A stretch of 64,000 nt of DNA from JALYYC01 sp039922495 (GTDB lineage: Bacteria; Chloroflexota; Dormibacteria; CF-121), in assembly GCA_039922495.1 (NCBI GenBank), contig JBDTEO010000001.1, forward strand, positions 1 to 64,000, in the 5' to 3' direction. Under the pieces are notes generated by a model that made no database searches, was not told where the DNA came from, and was given only the letters and a program-made list of their open reading frames with translations. Positions 33,048 through 41,377 of this stretch are shown here, in pieces; the first letter of the stretch is position 1; every line of letters begins with the position of its first letter. The translations under genes and the position numbers were made by a program.

Positions 33048-34403
33048 TTGCCATCTGACCCGCTCTTCGGCCCCAGCACCAGCACACCGACGATGCTCGA
33101 GGCCACCTCGGATCATGCCTGGGTCGCGGCCATGCTGCAGGTCGAGGCGGCACTGGCGGCCGCCGAATGTCATCTGGGGCTGATCCCACTCGCCGCCGCC
33201 CAGGCGATCTCGGCACGGTGCGAGCCGGGCGAGTACGACATCGAGCAGCTCGGCCGTGACGCGGTGCAGAGTGCCAATCCGGTGGTGCCGCTGGTGACCG
33301 CCGTGCGCCAGAAAGTGGGGAAGGACGCCGCGCCCTTCGTGCACCTCGGAGCGACCAGCCAGGACATCCTCGACACCGCCATGATGGTGATCACCCGACG
33401 GGCGCTCGACCTGGTTCTTCACGACGTTGATCGTGCCGCCGCCGCGGCCGCCACGCTCGCGGACCGGCATCGCTCGACGCTGATGGCCGCGCGCACGCTG
33501 CTGCAGCAAGCCTCGGTGACCACATTCGGTCTGAAGGTTGCCGGCTGGCTCAATGCCATCACGGAAGCGCGAGCGGAGGTCTGGCGCGTGCGGACAACGC
33601 GACTGGCCATTCAGTTCGGCGGCGCCGCCGGCAGCCTGGCGGCGCTGTCAGACAACGGCCTCGAGGTGGCTCGGACGATGGCCGCTGAGCTCGATCTCGC
33701 GGACCCGGTGCTGCCCTGGCACACGGCGCGGTCGCGCGTCGTTGAAGTGGCGAATGTGCTCGGCCTGGTGGCGGGCGTTGCCGGCAAGGTGGCGACGGAC
33801 GTCGTGCTGATGGCGCAGACGGAAGTCGGTGAGGTTCGTGAAGCGATCGCGGAAGGGAAGGGAGGGTCATCGGCCATGCCGCAGAAGCAAAACCCCGTCC
33901 AATCCATCGAGATCCTGGCCGCCGTTCGCGGGATCAACGCCCAGGTCGCAACCCTGCAGCAGGCGATGGTGCAGGAACACGAACGGGCTGCCGGCGCCTG
34001 GCAGGCCGAGTGGCCGGCCCTCACCGAGTGTCTGCGGCTGACCGGTGGGGCCGCGGCCCGGCTCGCGGATGTCCTGGGCGGGATCCAGGTTGACCCGGGG
34101 CGGATGCGCCGGAACCTCGATCTGACCGGAGGCCTGGTCATGGCCGAATCGGTGGTCGTGGCGCTGGCTCGACGGGTCGATGGGCTGACCGCGCGGACGC
34201 TGGTTGACCGGGCGGTGGCCACCGCGCAGTCCGGCGGCCGGTCTTTCGCCCAGGTGATCAAGGAGGACCGGCAGATTGCCGGCTATCTCGACAGCGTGAC
34301 CCTGGCGAATGCGCTCGAGCCCGCCAGATATATTGGCGCGGCCGGGCAGATGATCGACCGCGCGCTGGCTGCGTACCGCCGTCAGCGGAAAGGAGAGTCA
34401 TGA
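33048..34403 (+). CDS. pcaB: 3-carboxy-cis,cis-muconate cycloisomerase
   Basis: This 451-residue member of the fumarase/aspartase superfamily has the superfamily signature GSSAMPQKQNPVQSIEI, HLGATSQDILDTAMMV and AVRQKVGKDAAPFVHLG. The TTG start at 33048 is chosen because the following DPLFGPSTSTPT matches the N terminus of PcaB proteins; an ATG at 33093 would remove it. It converts 3-carboxymuconate to the gamma-lactone. Its stop overlaps pcaC by four bases. Confidence 0.92.
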   Translation: MPSDPLFGPSTSTPTMLEATSDHAWVAAMLQVEAALAAAECHLGLIPLAAAQAISARCEPGEYDIEQLGRDAVQSANPVVPLVTAVRQKVGKDAAPFVHLGATSQDILDTAMMVITRRALDLVLHDVDRAAAAAATLADRHRSTLMAARTLLQQASVTTFGLKVAGWLNAITEARAEVWRVRTTRLAIQFGGAAGSLAALSDNGLEVARTMAAELDLADPVLPWHTARSRVVEVANVLGLVAGVAGKVATDVVLMAQTEVGEVREAIAEGKGGSSAMPQKQNPVQSIEILAAVRGINAQVATLQQAMVQEHERAAGAWQAEWPALTECLRLTGGAAARLADVLGGIQVDPGRMRRNLDLTGGLVMAESVVVALARRVDGLTARTLVDRAVATAQSGGRSFAQVIKEDRQIAGYLDSVTLANALEPARYIGAAGQMIDRALAAYRRQRKGES

Positions 34404-34786
34404 CAGACGACGAGCGTCGCGAACGTGGGATGAAGGCGCGGCGCGAGGTGCTGGGCGATGCCTACGTCGACCACTCGACGGCTTCGGCGACGCCCCTGAC
34501 GAAAGACTTCCAGGACGTGATCACGCGCTATGCCTGGGGGGAGATCTGGACCCGACCTGGTCTCGACCGACGAATCCGCAGCTGCATCACGGTCGCGATG
34601 ACGGTGGCCCTGAATCGACCTGACGAACTGGCGCTCCATCTACGCGGCGCGCTCCGCAACGGCGTCACCGTCGATGAGTTGCGCGAGGTGCTGTTGCAAA
34701 CCGCCGTCTATTGTGGCGTCCCGGCTGCGCACACGGCGTTTCGGATCGCGGAAGAGGTGCTGAGCGAGGGCTCGCCGGGTCGGTGA
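34400..34786 (+). CDS. pcaC: 4-carboxymuconolactone decarboxylase
   Basis: This 128-residue AhpD-like protein has the PcaC pattern: MKARREVLGDAYVDHSTA, YAWGEIWTRPGLDRRIRSC, LNRPDELALHLRGALRNGVT and EVLLQTAVYCGVPAAHTAFR. It removes CO2 from the lactone made by PcaB to give the enol-lactone. It is a stand-alone gene, not fused to pcaD as in some Actinobacteria. ATGA overlap with pcaB, GTGA overlap with the next ligase. Confidence 0.95.
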   Translation: MTDDERRERGMKARREVLGDAYVDHSTASATPLTKDFQDVITRYAWGEIWTRPGLDRRIRSCITVAMTVALNRPDELALHLRGALRNGVTVDELREVLLQTAVYCGVPAAHTAFRIAEEVLSEGSPGR

Positions 34787-36240
34787 GCTTCGTGACGGTC
34801 CCTGAGCTGCTGCGGTCGTCGGTCGATCGCTATGGCGACCGGCCCGCGATTCTCACGACCGAGCGGGCCGAATCCTTCCGGGAGCTGGCGCGGTCGGCCG
34901 CTGCCGGAGCATCGGCGCTCCGCCGGCGCGGTCTGACGCCGGGCGACCGGGTCCTGATGGCGGCACCCAATTCCCTCGCGCTGGTGCATGCGTGGCTGGG
35001 CGCGATCTGGGCCGGCGGCATCCCGGCCGCGATCAACCCGGAGCTCACCCAGTCAGAGATCGACTACCTGCGAGACGATCTCAAGCCTTCGATCGTGTTG
35101 CTCGGTGACGACGTCGAGGCGCTCAAGGGGGAGCGGGCGGACGATACACCGCAGGCCGTGGCCGCCGATCCGATGGGAACGGCCGCCATCGTTTATACGT
35201 CGGGGACGACCAGCCGTCCGAAGGGGGTGATGGTCCGGCATGCCGCCTACACGGAGAGCGGTCGAGCCTTTCCCGGGTGGTTGCAACTTGCCGCGCCGCA
35301 GCGGCTCTGGGCCTGCCTACCACTGTTCCACATCAATGCCCAGGCCTACTCGCTGATGACTACGCTGGCGCACGGCTTTCCCATGGCGTTGACGGCAAAA
35401 TTCCATGCTTCGAGCTTCTGGCACGATGCGCGGGCGCTGGAGGTCACGGAGGTCAACGTGGTTGGCGCGATGCTGGAGTTCCTCGCTGCCCAGCCGGAGA
35501 CGACGTGGACCGAGTCCTCCCTGCGCACGATTTACGCCGCGCCCGGACCGCCACCCGAGCAACGCGAGCGACTCGAGGCCCGCTTCCGGGTCCGTATCCT
35601 CACGGGCTATGGGATGAGCGAGAACCCGTTCGGCTGTGCCGAGACGCCAACGTCGCGGCTGAAGCCCGGCAGCGTCGGCAGGCCGCGGCAGCCGGCATCG
35701 GGTGCGTTCGTGAATGAGATGCGGATCGTCCGAGAAGCCGGTGGGGAGGCGGCGACCGATGAGGTCGGTGAGCTGTGCTTCCGAAACCCGGTCATGACGC
35801 CGGGCTACTGGAACGCCCCCGAGGTGACCGCTGCCACCATCAAGGACGGCTGGCTCCGTACCGGCGATGCCGGTCGCCGCGATCGCGACGGCGACGTCTT
35901 TCTCACCGGACGCTATAAGGAGATGATCCGGCGCCGCGGCGAGAACATCGCCCCTGGCGAGGTGGAGGACGCACTGCTGGCTCATCCGGGCGTGCGCGCG
36001 GCCGCCGTGTTCGGCGTCCCGGCGGGCCTGATGGAGGATGAGGTTGTTGCCGTTGTCGTTCTCCACCACGGAGGAGCGGGCGACGAGGCCAGGCTGAAAG
36101 CCTGGGCCGCCACGCGGCTCGCGGCCTACAAGGTCCCGAGCCGGATCCACTTCCGCGATTCGCTTCCCACGACGGCGACCCATCGCGTGGCAAAGGACGC
36201 CCTGCGAAAGGAGTATGGCCACGGTCCCACCGCCAGTTGA
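34783..36240 (+). CDS. Acyl-CoA ligase (crotonobetaine/carnitine-CoA ligase-like)
   Basis: This 485-residue ANL enzyme starts at GTG 34783, overlapping the pcaC stop. It has VYTSGTTSRPKGVMVRHAAY, CLPLFHINAQAYSLMTTLAH, TGYGMSENPFGCAE, GWLRTGDAGRRDRDGDVFLT, and RRRGENIAPGEVEDALLAHP. A lysine in THRVAKDAL occupies the catalytic C-terminal position. RGENIAPxEVE resembles CaiC and related ligases. It sits between pcaC and pcaD, where no ligase is expected in the canonical pathway; it could activate an upstream aromatic acid or the adipate-type product. Substrate unknown. Confidence 0.87.
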   Translation: MSFVTVPELLRSSVDRYGDRPAILTTERAESFRELARSAAAGASALRRRGLTPGDRVLMAAPNSLALVHAWLGAIWAGGIPAAINPELTQSEIDYLRDDLKPSIVLLGDDVEALKGERADDTPQAVAADPMGTAAIVYTSGTTSRPKGVMVRHAAYTESGRAFPGWLQLAAPQRLWACLPLFHINAQAYSLMTTLAHGFPMALTAKFHASSFWHDARALEVTEVNVVGAMLEFLAAQPETTWTESSLRTIYAAPGPPPEQRERLEARFRVRILTGYGMSENPFGCAETPTSRLKPGSVGRPRQPASGAFVNEMRIVREAGGEAATDEVGELCFRNPVMTPGYWNAPEVTAATIKDGWLRTGDAGRRDRDGDVFLTGRYKEMIRRRGENIAPGEVEDALLAHPGVRAAAVFGVPAGLMEDEVVAVVVLHHGGAGDEARLKAWAATRLAAYKVPSRIHFRDSLPTTATHRVAKDALRKEYGHGPTAS

Positions 36241-37000
36241 CCTCAACGCGGAGATCGAGGGGCCGCCGGACGCTCCCGTCCTCGTCCTGTCCCATGCCCT
36301 CGGTCTATCGATGGGGATGTGGGACGCCGTGCGGCCCCACCTGTCCAGCCTGCGCGTTCTTCGCTACGACGATCGCGGGCACGGCGCCTCGCCGGTCCCG
36401 CCGGGCCCGTACGCGATTTCCGATCTCGGCCAGGACCTGATCCGGCTGCTCGATCGCCTCGGGATGGAGCGCGTCTCATTCTGCGGGCTCTCGCTTGGCG
36501 GCATGGTCGGGCAATGGCTGGGCGCTCACGCGCCCGACCGCCTCCATCAGCTGCTGCTCTGTTGCACCGCTCCCCGAATGATGCATCCAGAGGATTACGC
36601 GGCGCGAGCCGTCCTGGTGCGGCGCGAGGGGATGGCGCCGATTGCCGAGACCGTTCTGAGTCGGTGGTTCACGCCCGCGTTTTTGGCTGGGGCTCCGGAG
36701 CCGGTGGAGTCGATCCGGGGGGCGCTTCTCGCAACCCCCGTCGAGGGGTACGCCGCGACCTGCGAGGCCCTGGCGGCCATGGATCTCCGTGACGACCTTC
36801 CGCGGATCGCGGTGCCAACGCTGGTGGTGGCGGGCGAGAACGACCAGGCGACGCCACCCGAGCAGTCGCGCGAGATGTCGGGACGGATCCCGCACGCCCA
36901 GCTCGTCGTCATCCCGGGTGCACCCCACCTTGCCAGCGTCGAGCAGCCCGAGGCGGTCGCGGAGCAAATCCTTCGCTGGGTGCTCTCACCAACTTCTTAG
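36215..37000 (+). CDS. pcaD: 3-oxoadipate enol-lactonase
   Basis: This 261-residue alpha/beta hydrolase has LSHALGLSMGMWDAVRPHL, the RYDDRGHGASPVPPGPY segment typical of PcaD, the nucleophile elbow GLSLGGMVGQWLG, an acid in VAGENDQATPP and the His in PGAPHLASVEQP. It hydrolyses the enol-lactone to 3-oxoadipate. The ATG at 36215 has AAAGGAGT upstream and lies 26 bases inside the end of the ligase gene. Succinyl-CoA transferase and thiolase for the last two steps are not in the window. Confidence 0.93.
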   Translation: MATVPPPVDLNAEIEGPPDAPVLVLSHALGLSMGMWDAVRPHLSSLRVLRYDDRGHGASPVPPGPYAISDLGQDLIRLLDRLGMERVSFCGLSLGGMVGQWLGAHAPDRLHQLLLCCTAPRMMHPEDYAARAVLVRREGMAPIAETVLSRWFTPAFLAGAPEPVESIRGALLATPVEGYAATCEALAAMDLRDDLPRIAVPTLVVAGENDQATPPEQSREMSGRIPHAQLVVIPGAPHLASVEQPEAVAEQILRWVLSPTS

Positions 37001-37045
37001 CCTGCGATAAGGAAATCGACAGGATCACGGCCTCACCATCGAGGC

Positions 37046-37117
37046 ATGCTCGATCTCGCGATCCCGGTCTTCAACGAGGAAGCCGACCTGGGTGACCTAG
37101 CACGGCACAGCCGTCAC
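37046..37117 (+). pseudogene. Possible glycosyltransferase 2 gene fragment
   Basis: After pcaD a plus-strand frame begins MLDLAIPVFNEEADLGDLAR, which is the exact style of a GT-A glycosyltransferase N terminus (IPVFNEExxL). The following residues no longer resemble that fold and the frame ends at 37264 overlapping the convergent dehydratase. It is probably a short leftover of a larger gene. The resemblance rests on about 15 residues. Confidence 0.3.
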
Positions 37118-37174
37118 CGTTCCGGGGAGCAGCGCGACGCTTTACGACCTGTCGGGCGCCAGGTAAAGCTGGCT

Positions 37175-38152
37175 TTAGGTCAGGAGCTCGCGCAGCTGCG
37201 CCGGCGTGATATTCGAGCCGCTCAGGATGAGCGCGACGCGCTTGCCCGCGAGCCGATCCCGTAGGCGCAAGGCGGCGGCGAGGGGAGAGGCACCCGCCGG
37301 CTCGGCCAGGTTGCGGGTGGTCTCGACCATCAGGCGGACGGCGGTCCGGATCTCGGCGTCAGGAACCAGGAGGAAGTCGTCGAGCAACTCCCACAGGATC
37401 TGCTGCGGTAATTCGAAAGGGACGCGCGTCGCGAGGCCCTCGGCCATGGTGCCCATCGTGTCCTCGATCAGGCGTCGAGCCTTCCATGACCGGTAGGCGG
37501 CGGGCGCCTCGGCCGATTGCACCGCGATCACCTCGACCTTCGGGTTGATGGCCTTGGCGGCAATGCACGTCCCTGCGGCGCCGCTACCGCCGCCGACGGG
37601 CACGATGATGACCTCGATGTCCGGCTGCTGCTCGAGGATCTCGAGCGCCTGCGTCGCGACGCCGGCGATCAGGTGCGGCTCGTTGCCGGAGTGGATGAAG
37701 CGATAGCCGTGGCGCTCGGCGAGCATGGCGGCGTGGATGCGGGCCTCATCGAAGTCGACCCCATGGGATACGATCTCGGCGCCGAGACCGCGGATCGATT
37801 TCACCTTGACCGGGTTGGCGGCTTCCGGGACGCAGACGACAGCGCGCACGTTGAAGAGGCGTGCGGCGTAGGCGATCGATTGGCCATGGTTGCCGGTGGA
37901 CGCCGTGATCACCCCGCGCCGGCGCTCGTCCTCCGAGAGTTGCGCGATCAGGTTGATGCCGCCGCGAATCTTGAAGGCGCAAATCGGCTGGTGGTTCTCG
38001 TGCTTGACCCAGGTCTCGGTGCCCACCAGGTCGTCCAGCGCCGGATAGCGGTGAAGCGCGGTGGGCGATAGATACGGACGGATGCGCTCACGGGCGGCGC
38101 GCACGTGGCTGAACGTGGGGGCCGTCATGGCAGGCGCGGCCGGGTTGGCCAT
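37175..38152 (-). CDS. Threonine/serine dehydratase-like PLP enzyme
   Basis: This 325-residue fold-type II PLP enzyme has the Schiff-base lysine in PICAFKIRGGINLI, VITASTGNHGQSIAYAARLF (substrate loop), the phosphate-binding glycine loop PVGGGSGAAGTCIAA and a C-terminal SGSNITPAQL. There is no regulatory ACT domain, so it is a catabolic or stand-alone form. It should deaminate threonine or serine to a 2-oxo acid; relatives in ectoine breakdown share the fold. It is convergent with the aromatic plus-strand operon. Confidence 0.9.
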   Translation of the reverse strand: MANPAAPAMTAPTFSHVRAARERIRPYLSPTALHRYPALDDLVGTETWVKHENHQPICAFKIRGGINLIAQLSEDERRRGVITASTGNHGQSIAYAARLFNVRAVVCVPEAANPVKVKSIRGLGAEIVSHGVDFDEARIHAAMLAERHGYRFIHSGNEPHLIAGVATQALEILEQQPDIEVIIVPVGGGSGAAGTCIAAKAINPKVEVIAVQSAEAPAAYRSWKARRLIEDTMGTMAEGLATRVPFELPQQILWELLDDFLLVPDAEIRTAVRLMVETTRNLAEPAGASPLAAALRLRDRLAGKRVALILSGSNITPAQLRELLT

Positions 38153-38211
38153 GTCGGAAGCATAGCGCCAGCCCGGCGACGTTTCCTGAGATGCGATTAT
38201 GAGCGCGCGGA

Positions 38212-39126
38212 ATGCCTGGATTTGGACCGAAGCGCATCACGGAGCTGGCCGACGGCCTGCGGGTCAAGCCGGGCACGACGGTGACGCTGCCCGATGATTT
38301 CGATCCCGGCCACGTCGGTGGGCTCGGGAAAGAAACGGGGAAGCGGACGGTGCGGGCGCTCAAGGATGGGGTAGACCTGCTGACCGAATACCAGGATCGG
38401 CTGCAGGCGCAGCAAACTCACGCCGTCCTGGTCGTCCTCCAGGGCCTCGATGCCGCGGGCAAGGACAGCACGATCAAGCACGTCATGAGCGGTGTCAACC
38501 CGCAGGGCGTCCAGGTCAGTGCCTTCAGAGCGCCGTCGACGGAGGAATTGGCCCACGACTTTCTCTGGCGCTCGGTGCAGCGGCTTCCTGCGCGCGGGAA
38601 GATCGGGATCTTCAACCGCTCGCATTACGAGGAGGTGCTGGTGGTCCGGGTCCACCCCGAGCTGCTCGCCGCGCAGCATCTTCCGGACGAAGCGCAAAAG
38701 GGCATCTGGAAGCGACGCTACCGGGAAATCAACGACTGGGAGCGATACCTGGTCGACAACGGGATTCGCATTGTCAAGCTGTTCCTCAACGTGTCATGGG
38801 AGGAGCAGCGCGAGCGTTTCCTGGCCCGGATCGACGAGCCGGAAAAGAACTGGAAGTTCACCGCTGCTGACGTCCGCGAGCGGGCCCACTGGGACGACTA
38901 CCAGAAGGCGTACGGCGAGATGCTGAGCAACACCAGCACCAGGTGGGCCCCCTGGTACGTCCTGCCGGGTGACCACAAGTGGTTCGAGCGGATCGCGGCC
39001 GCGGCAATCATCGCCAACGCACTGATCGACATCAACCCGTACTATCCGACGGCGAGTGCCGAGGTCCGCAACGAACTCGAACAAGCGCGCCGCGAACTCC
39101 TCGCTGAACCAAAAAAGAAGCGCTAG
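38212..39126 (+). CDS. ppk2: Polyphosphate kinase 2 family protein
   Basis: This 304-residue P-loop kinase has Walker A GLDAAGKDS (78-86), the FRAPSTEELAHDFLWR segment, Walker B region IGIFNRSHYEEVLVVRVHPE, and the PPK2 tail DHKWFERIAAAAIIANALI. It transfers phosphate between polyphosphate and nucleotides. Single-domain size suggests a nucleoside mono- or diphosphate kinase; class cannot be fixed by eye. The ATG at 38212 is divergent from the dehydratase gene 60 bases away. Confidence 0.94.
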   Translation: MPGFGPKRITELADGLRVKPGTTVTLPDDFDPGHVGGLGKETGKRTVRALKDGVDLLTEYQDRLQAQQTHAVLVVLQGLDAAGKDSTIKHVMSGVNPQGVQVSAFRAPSTEELAHDFLWRSVQRLPARGKIGIFNRSHYEEVLVVRVHPELLAAQHLPDEAQKGIWKRRYREINDWERYLVDNGIRIVKLFLNVSWEEQRERFLARIDEPEKNWKFTAADVRERAHWDDYQKAYGEMLSNTSTRWAPWYVLPGDHKWFERIAAAAIIANALIDINPYYPTASAEVRNELEQARRELLAEPKKKR

Positions 39127-39165
39127 CCTACTCGGTTTTCGCCGCTAGCGGCTTTAGCTCGTCAT

Positions 39166-39285
39166 AAGCCAGAGTATTTCGTCATCGTGTTAGTCGTATT
39201 GGTCGTGGCTGTTGGAGTCGCAATTCTCCTCGGTCCGCATATCGACAACAGCTCCAACAACATCATTCCCAGTGGCGGCGAATAA
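39166..39285 (+). other. Pilin-like hydrophobic reading frame without a start, gene remnant
   Basis: Between ppk2 and the YCII gene a plus-strand frame reads KPEYFVIVLVVLVVAVGVAI then LLGPHIDNSSNNIIPSGGE and stops at TAA 39283-39285. The EY followed by a long valine-rich helix and an asparagine-rich tail recalls Flp/Fap pilins, but no ATG lies upstream in the frame. Either a GTG at 39187 starts a very small protein or this is a remnant. Confidence 0.25.
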
Positions 39286-39346
39286 GCCCGTAGCGCCGAT
39301 GCTGCGAAGTGGGACAGAAAGCTTAGGTGCCACCCACCGACCCCGA

Positions 39347-39374
39347 CCCTCCCCCGCAAAAAAGCGGGGGAGGG
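39347..39374. repeat. Perfect CCCTCCCCCGC palindrome (intergenic repeat copy)
   Basis: CCCTCCCCCGC (39347-39357), a six-A loop and GCGGGGGAGGG (39364-39374) form a perfect 11-bp hairpin between convergent genes. A similar unit is at 59714-59737, and an imperfect one near 16556. No T run follows on either strand, so a plain terminator is doubtful; it may be a dispersed palindromic repeat that also stops transcription. Confidence 0.6.
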
Positions 39375-39391
39375 AAGAAGCGGGGGCTTGA

Positions 39392-39709
39392 TTACATCGT
39401 GTGGGTTTCGTAGACGGCGATCTGGCCGCCGCTGCTCAGGATCGGGGATCCCTGGGCGTGCTTGGTGGCTTCGTCGAGTGAGTTCGCCTCGACAATGCTG
39501 TAGCCGGAGGCTTGCTGGCCGATCGCGCCCTCTTTGGCGCCGCCGTTCGAGCCCACCGTCTTGACCTTGCCCGAGAAGGGCGCCCCCTGGTCGGCAATGT
39601 TCTTGCCCAGCTTGCCGAACCAGGCACCCCACTGCTGCAGCTGGTCCGCGCGCTCCTTTTCCGTGTTCCCTGCGCTTCCACCGTAGTAGACGAGTACGTA
39701 CTTCGCCAT
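39392..39709 (-). CDS. YCII-related domain protein
   Basis: This 105-residue protein starts MAKYVLVYYGGSAGNTEKER and contains QWGAWFGKLGKNIADQGAPF, ASGYSIVEANSLDEATKHAQ and a C-terminal QIAVYETHTM, matching the ferredoxin-like YCII/DGPF family often found near sigma factors and in stress contexts. AAGGAGGAC precedes the ATG at 39709. A longer frame upstream was rejected. Enzymatic role unknown. Confidence 0.85.
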   Translation of the reverse strand: MAKYVLVYYGGSAGNTEKERADQLQQWGAWFGKLGKNIADQGAPFSGKVKTVGSNGGAKEGAIGQQASGYSIVEANSLDEATKHAQGSPILSSGGQIAVYETHTM

Positions 39710-39809
39710 GCTGTCCTCCTTGATCGTTGCGGCCCGGATGGGCCCGCTTATCCAATACGACGAACGGTGACCGGTCGAAATCGACAGCGCATCCGTCATC
39801 CTATGGGGA

Positions 39810-41036
39810 ATGCTCGACTGGCGCCGCAACCTCGCCGCCCTCTGGCTGGCGGAGTTCGTCGCCATCCTCGGCTTTTCGTTTGCCTTCCCATTCCTCCCGC
39901 TTTTCTTGCATCGGGAGTTGCATATTCCGAACGGCTCGGAATTGTCCTTCTGGACCGGGATCACCGCCGGCGCAACCGGCTTCGCGCTGGCGATCACCGC
40001 CCCGATCTGGGGCCGGCTGGCCGATCGCTACGGCCGCAAGCCGATGCTGGTCCGGGCGATGGTCGGCGGCGCCGTTTCGGTTGGCTTGATGGGACTTGCG
40101 CAGTCCGCCTTGCAGTTAACCGCGTTGCGCGCCTTGCAGGGCGCCAGCTCGGGAACGGTCGCGGCGGCCACGGCCCTGGTCGCGACGGGTACGCCTCCGG
40201 CCCATATGGCGTGGTCGCTCGGCATCCTGAATTCGGCGATCTCACTGGGCAATGCGACCGGTCCGGCGATCGGTAGCCTGGCCGCCAATGCGCTCGGGCT
40301 GCGTGTCATCTTCTTCACCGGCGGCGCCCTGCTGCTGCTGGCCACGATCCCGGTGCTGCTGGTCGTCAAGGAAGTCCGACCCCAGGTGCCCAGGGCCGCC
40401 GTACCACCGCTGTTGGCGACCCTCGATGCGGCGCGGCCGGGCACGGTGCGGGCGATCGCAGTTCTGGTCGTCGCCCAGGCCCTGTTGCAAACAACCTATG
40501 CCGCCTCCCAGCAGCTGGTCGTCCTCCGGCTCCTGCAGCTCAACCCGGCCGGGGCGGGCGGGCTCACCGGCGTTACTTTTGCCGGAGCAGGGATCGCCAC
40601 CGCGCTCGCCGGCGTCAGCTATTCGCGCGCGGTACGGCGGAGCAGCTATCGCCTGGTCACGATTGCGGCGGCGGCGGTCGCGACAATCGCCATCCTTGCC
40701 ACCGCAGCGGCGGTGAGCGAGCCGCTGCTGATCGCCTTCTTTGTGATCGCGAGCTTCATGGCCGGGGTGCTGATCCCGGCTTTCGGTGCCATGACCGGCC
40801 TCGAGTCGCCGCGGGTGGTCCAGGCGACCGTCTTCGGCTTCGCCTCCAGCGGCATCTCGGTTGGCTTTGGCCTGGGCCCGTTGATCGGTGGGTTGGTCGC
40901 ATCGGCCGCCGGCGTTCGGGCGGCGATGCTGGTCGCCGACGGTATCGCGATGGTGCTGGTTATCTTGCTGGCCGTCGCCGTCCGGGAGCCACAGCCGCCC
41001 GCGCCGCCGATCCGCGCGGTGGCGCCGGTGCCGTAA
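39810..41036 (+). CDS. MFS transporter (TetA/multidrug type, 12 helices)
   Basis: This 408-residue protein has twelve hydrophobic helices and the MFS motif A between helices 2 and 3 (GRLADRYGRKPMLVR). ALRALQGASSGTVAAATALV matches motif B/C of drug/H+ antiporters. It probably exports a small hydrophobic compound. The last 77 bases overlap the 3' end of the convergent TfoX-like gene. No nearby regulator suggests a substrate. Confidence 0.88.
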   Translation: MLDWRRNLAALWLAEFVAILGFSFAFPFLPLFLHRELHIPNGSELSFWTGITAGATGFALAITAPIWGRLADRYGRKPMLVRAMVGGAVSVGLMGLAQSALQLTALRALQGASSGTVAAATALVATGTPPAHMAWSLGILNSAISLGNATGPAIGSLAANALGLRVIFFTGGALLLLATIPVLLVVKEVRPQVPRAAVPPLLATLDAARPGTVRAIAVLVVAQALLQTTYAASQQLVVLRLLQLNPAGAGGLTGVTFAGAGIATALAGVSYSRAVRRSSYRLVTIAAAAVATIAILATAAAVSEPLLIAFFVIASFMAGVLIPAFGAMTGLESPRVVQATVFGFASSGISVGFGLGPLIGGLVASAAGVRAAMLVADGIAMVLVILLAVAVREPQPPAPPIRAVAPVP

Positions 41037-41373
41037 CGAAGGCGACCGCCTTTTTAAAGAGGGCGGCGTCCTTCGCGTAGGTGGCGGCATCGTCGTGCTT
41101 GATGCGAATCCATTCTTTGAGAACCGGTTTGTTGCGCATCTTGAATGGCAAATAGTCGACCCCGTTGACGACCTGCTGGACGACATCGGCGGGGAGCTTG
41201 AGCGCGACGCCCTCGCCAGCAATGAAGGCAAAGAGACGATCGCCGCCGAAGAACTGCGGTCGGCCGCTGACGCCTTTCTTCCCACGCACGCCCGGCATTT
41301 TGCCGACGACACGGGACACGACCTCGGCGATGTCCTCGCGATATCCGACCGGTTTGGCGGCGGCGCGAGGCAT
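40960..41373 (-). CDS. TfoX/Sxy N-terminal-like domain protein
   Basis: This 137-residue protein has a small alpha/beta domain with GVSGRPQFFGGDRLFAFIAG, EGVALKLPADVVQQVVNGVD and PFKMRNKPVLKEWIRIKHDD, which fits the TfoX N-terminal fold (FGG, then a KLP strand). The C-terminal 25 residues are a basic Ala/Arg/Pro tail. It ends inside the MFS gene (77-base antisense overlap) and starts 5 bases from the next minus-strand gene. Competence-related function should not be assumed. Confidence 0.6.
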   Translation of the reverse strand: MPRAAAKPVGYREDIAEVVSRVVGKMPGVRGKKGVSGRPQFFGGDRLFAFIAGEGVALKLPADVVQQVVNGVDYLPFKMRNKPVLKEWIRIKHDDAATYAKDAALFKKAVAFVTAPAPPRGSAARAAVAPGRRRPAR

Positions 41374-41377
41374 CGCG

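Noticed and set aside
39347..39374. Palindrome as a classical intrinsic terminator
   Set aside because: The arms are perfect but neither strand has a T run after the stem, and a related copy occurs elsewhere, so I listed it as a repeat.
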